From positions 1 to 5,079 of the forward strand of contig JAEWAD010000217.1 in the NCBI GenBank assembly GCA_023391905.1: DNA of 5,079 nt. The letters are read 5' to 3'. The notes below the pieces were generated by a model. The model did no database searches, had not been told where the DNA came from, and was given only the letters and a program-made list of their open reading frames with translations. The DNA comes from Pseudomonadota bacterium (lineage in GTDB: Bacteria; Pseudomonadota; Alphaproteobacteria; Rhizobiales; Kaistiaceae). Shown one piece after another: positions 4,825 through 5,079 of the stretch. Within the stretch, counting starts at the first letter, position 1, and each line of letters starts with the position of its first letter. The translations under genes and the position numbers were made by a program.

Positions 4825-5079
4825 CTACTTCAGCGCCTGATCGATGAAGCGGTTGGTCCAGAAATCGCCCTCGCCCTTCGCGGCGTCGAGGCGCTTCTCG
4901 AGGGCCGTCCCGGTCGCGGTGCTGAACTTGAGCAGGTAGTCGATCGAGGCAACGCTCATGCGGCCGTGCTTGTCGACGCCGTCCTTGAGGCTCTCGACCG
5001 CGGCGTGGATCACCGGCTCGGGCACCTTCTCGTAGAACTTCTGCTGGATGGCCTTGGCGACCGCCGCGGTGTCCTTGAC
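4825..5079 (-). CDS. Probable ABC transporter substrate-binding protein (NitT/TauT type), C-terminal fragment
   Basis: Only the last 84 residues are in the window. The frame is open to the right edge and ends in TAG at 4827-4825. The pattern resembles C-termini of periplasmic NMT1/SsuA-like binding proteins for nitrate, sulfonate, taurine or thiamine precursors: helix AKAIQQKFYEKVPEPVIHAAVESL, then KHGRMSVASIDYLLKFSTATGTAL, then FWTNRFIDQALK at the end. The aspartate-glycine-arginine type turn before a helix and the final FWTNRFIDQAL are the main hints. The signal peptide and ligand-binding core are outside, so the substrate cannot be inferred. A GTG at 5025 is an internal valine codon, not a start. 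An unrelated helical protein cannot be ruled out. Confidence 0.55.
   Translation of the reverse strand, partial: VKDTAAVAKAIQQKFYEKVPEPVIHAAVESLKDGVDKHGRMSVASIDYLLKFSTATGTALEKRLDAAKGEGDFWTNRFIDQALK

Noticed and set aside
4825..5025. A separate 66-residue protein starting at the GTG at 5025
   Set aside because: The frame stays open to the window's right edge with well-behaved upstream codons, so this is the tail of a longer gene.

Overview
The window is GC-rich DNA typical of an alphaproteobacterium, with strong third-position G/C bias. Every gene I can support lies on the minus strand. The best taxonomic clue is the order tRNA-dihydrouridine synthase (dusB/nifR3 family) followed by the nitrogen sensor kinase ntrB, joined by a one-base stop/start overlap. 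This nifR3-ntrB arrangement is classic for Alphaproteobacteria such as Rhodobacter and Azospirillum relatives. The genus cannot be told from this stretch.

In transcription order, from the right edge to the left: (1) the C-terminal 84 residues of what looks like a NitT/TauT-type ABC transporter substrate-binding protein (1-based 5079 down to 4825); (2) an eight-helix membrane protein of the YpjD/HemX/CcsA-like cytochrome c assembly family (4787-3978); (3) a spacer of about 210 bp; (4) a secreted beta-propeller dehydrogenase of the L-sorbosone dehydrogenase / soluble PQQ sugar dehydrogenase family (3766-2423); (5) a gene-free stretch of about 490 bp; (6) dusB (1935-937); (7) ntrB, running off the left edge (937-1) and lacking its C-terminal ATP-binding G2 region.

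dusB and ntrB form one translationally coupled unit, and ntrC would be expected just beyond the left edge. The substrate-binding protein and the YpjD-like gene are 37 bp apart and could be co-transcribed, but nothing shows a functional link. The dehydrogenase looks like an independent transcription unit with its own strong ribosome binding site.

The most unusual structure is a pair of imperfect direct repeats of about 115-130 bp (2267-2398 and 3879-3991) that bracket the dehydrogenase gene. Each ends in a copy of the last codons and stop of the YpjD-like gene. This suggests the dehydrogenase arrived with a segmental duplication or by recombination between repeats. The gap between the dehydrogenase and dusB also holds a good plus-strand intrinsic terminator (2119-2156) with no plus-strand protein gene before it. 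It could mark a small RNA or be a relic. No tRNA, rRNA, CRISPR array or transposase was seen.
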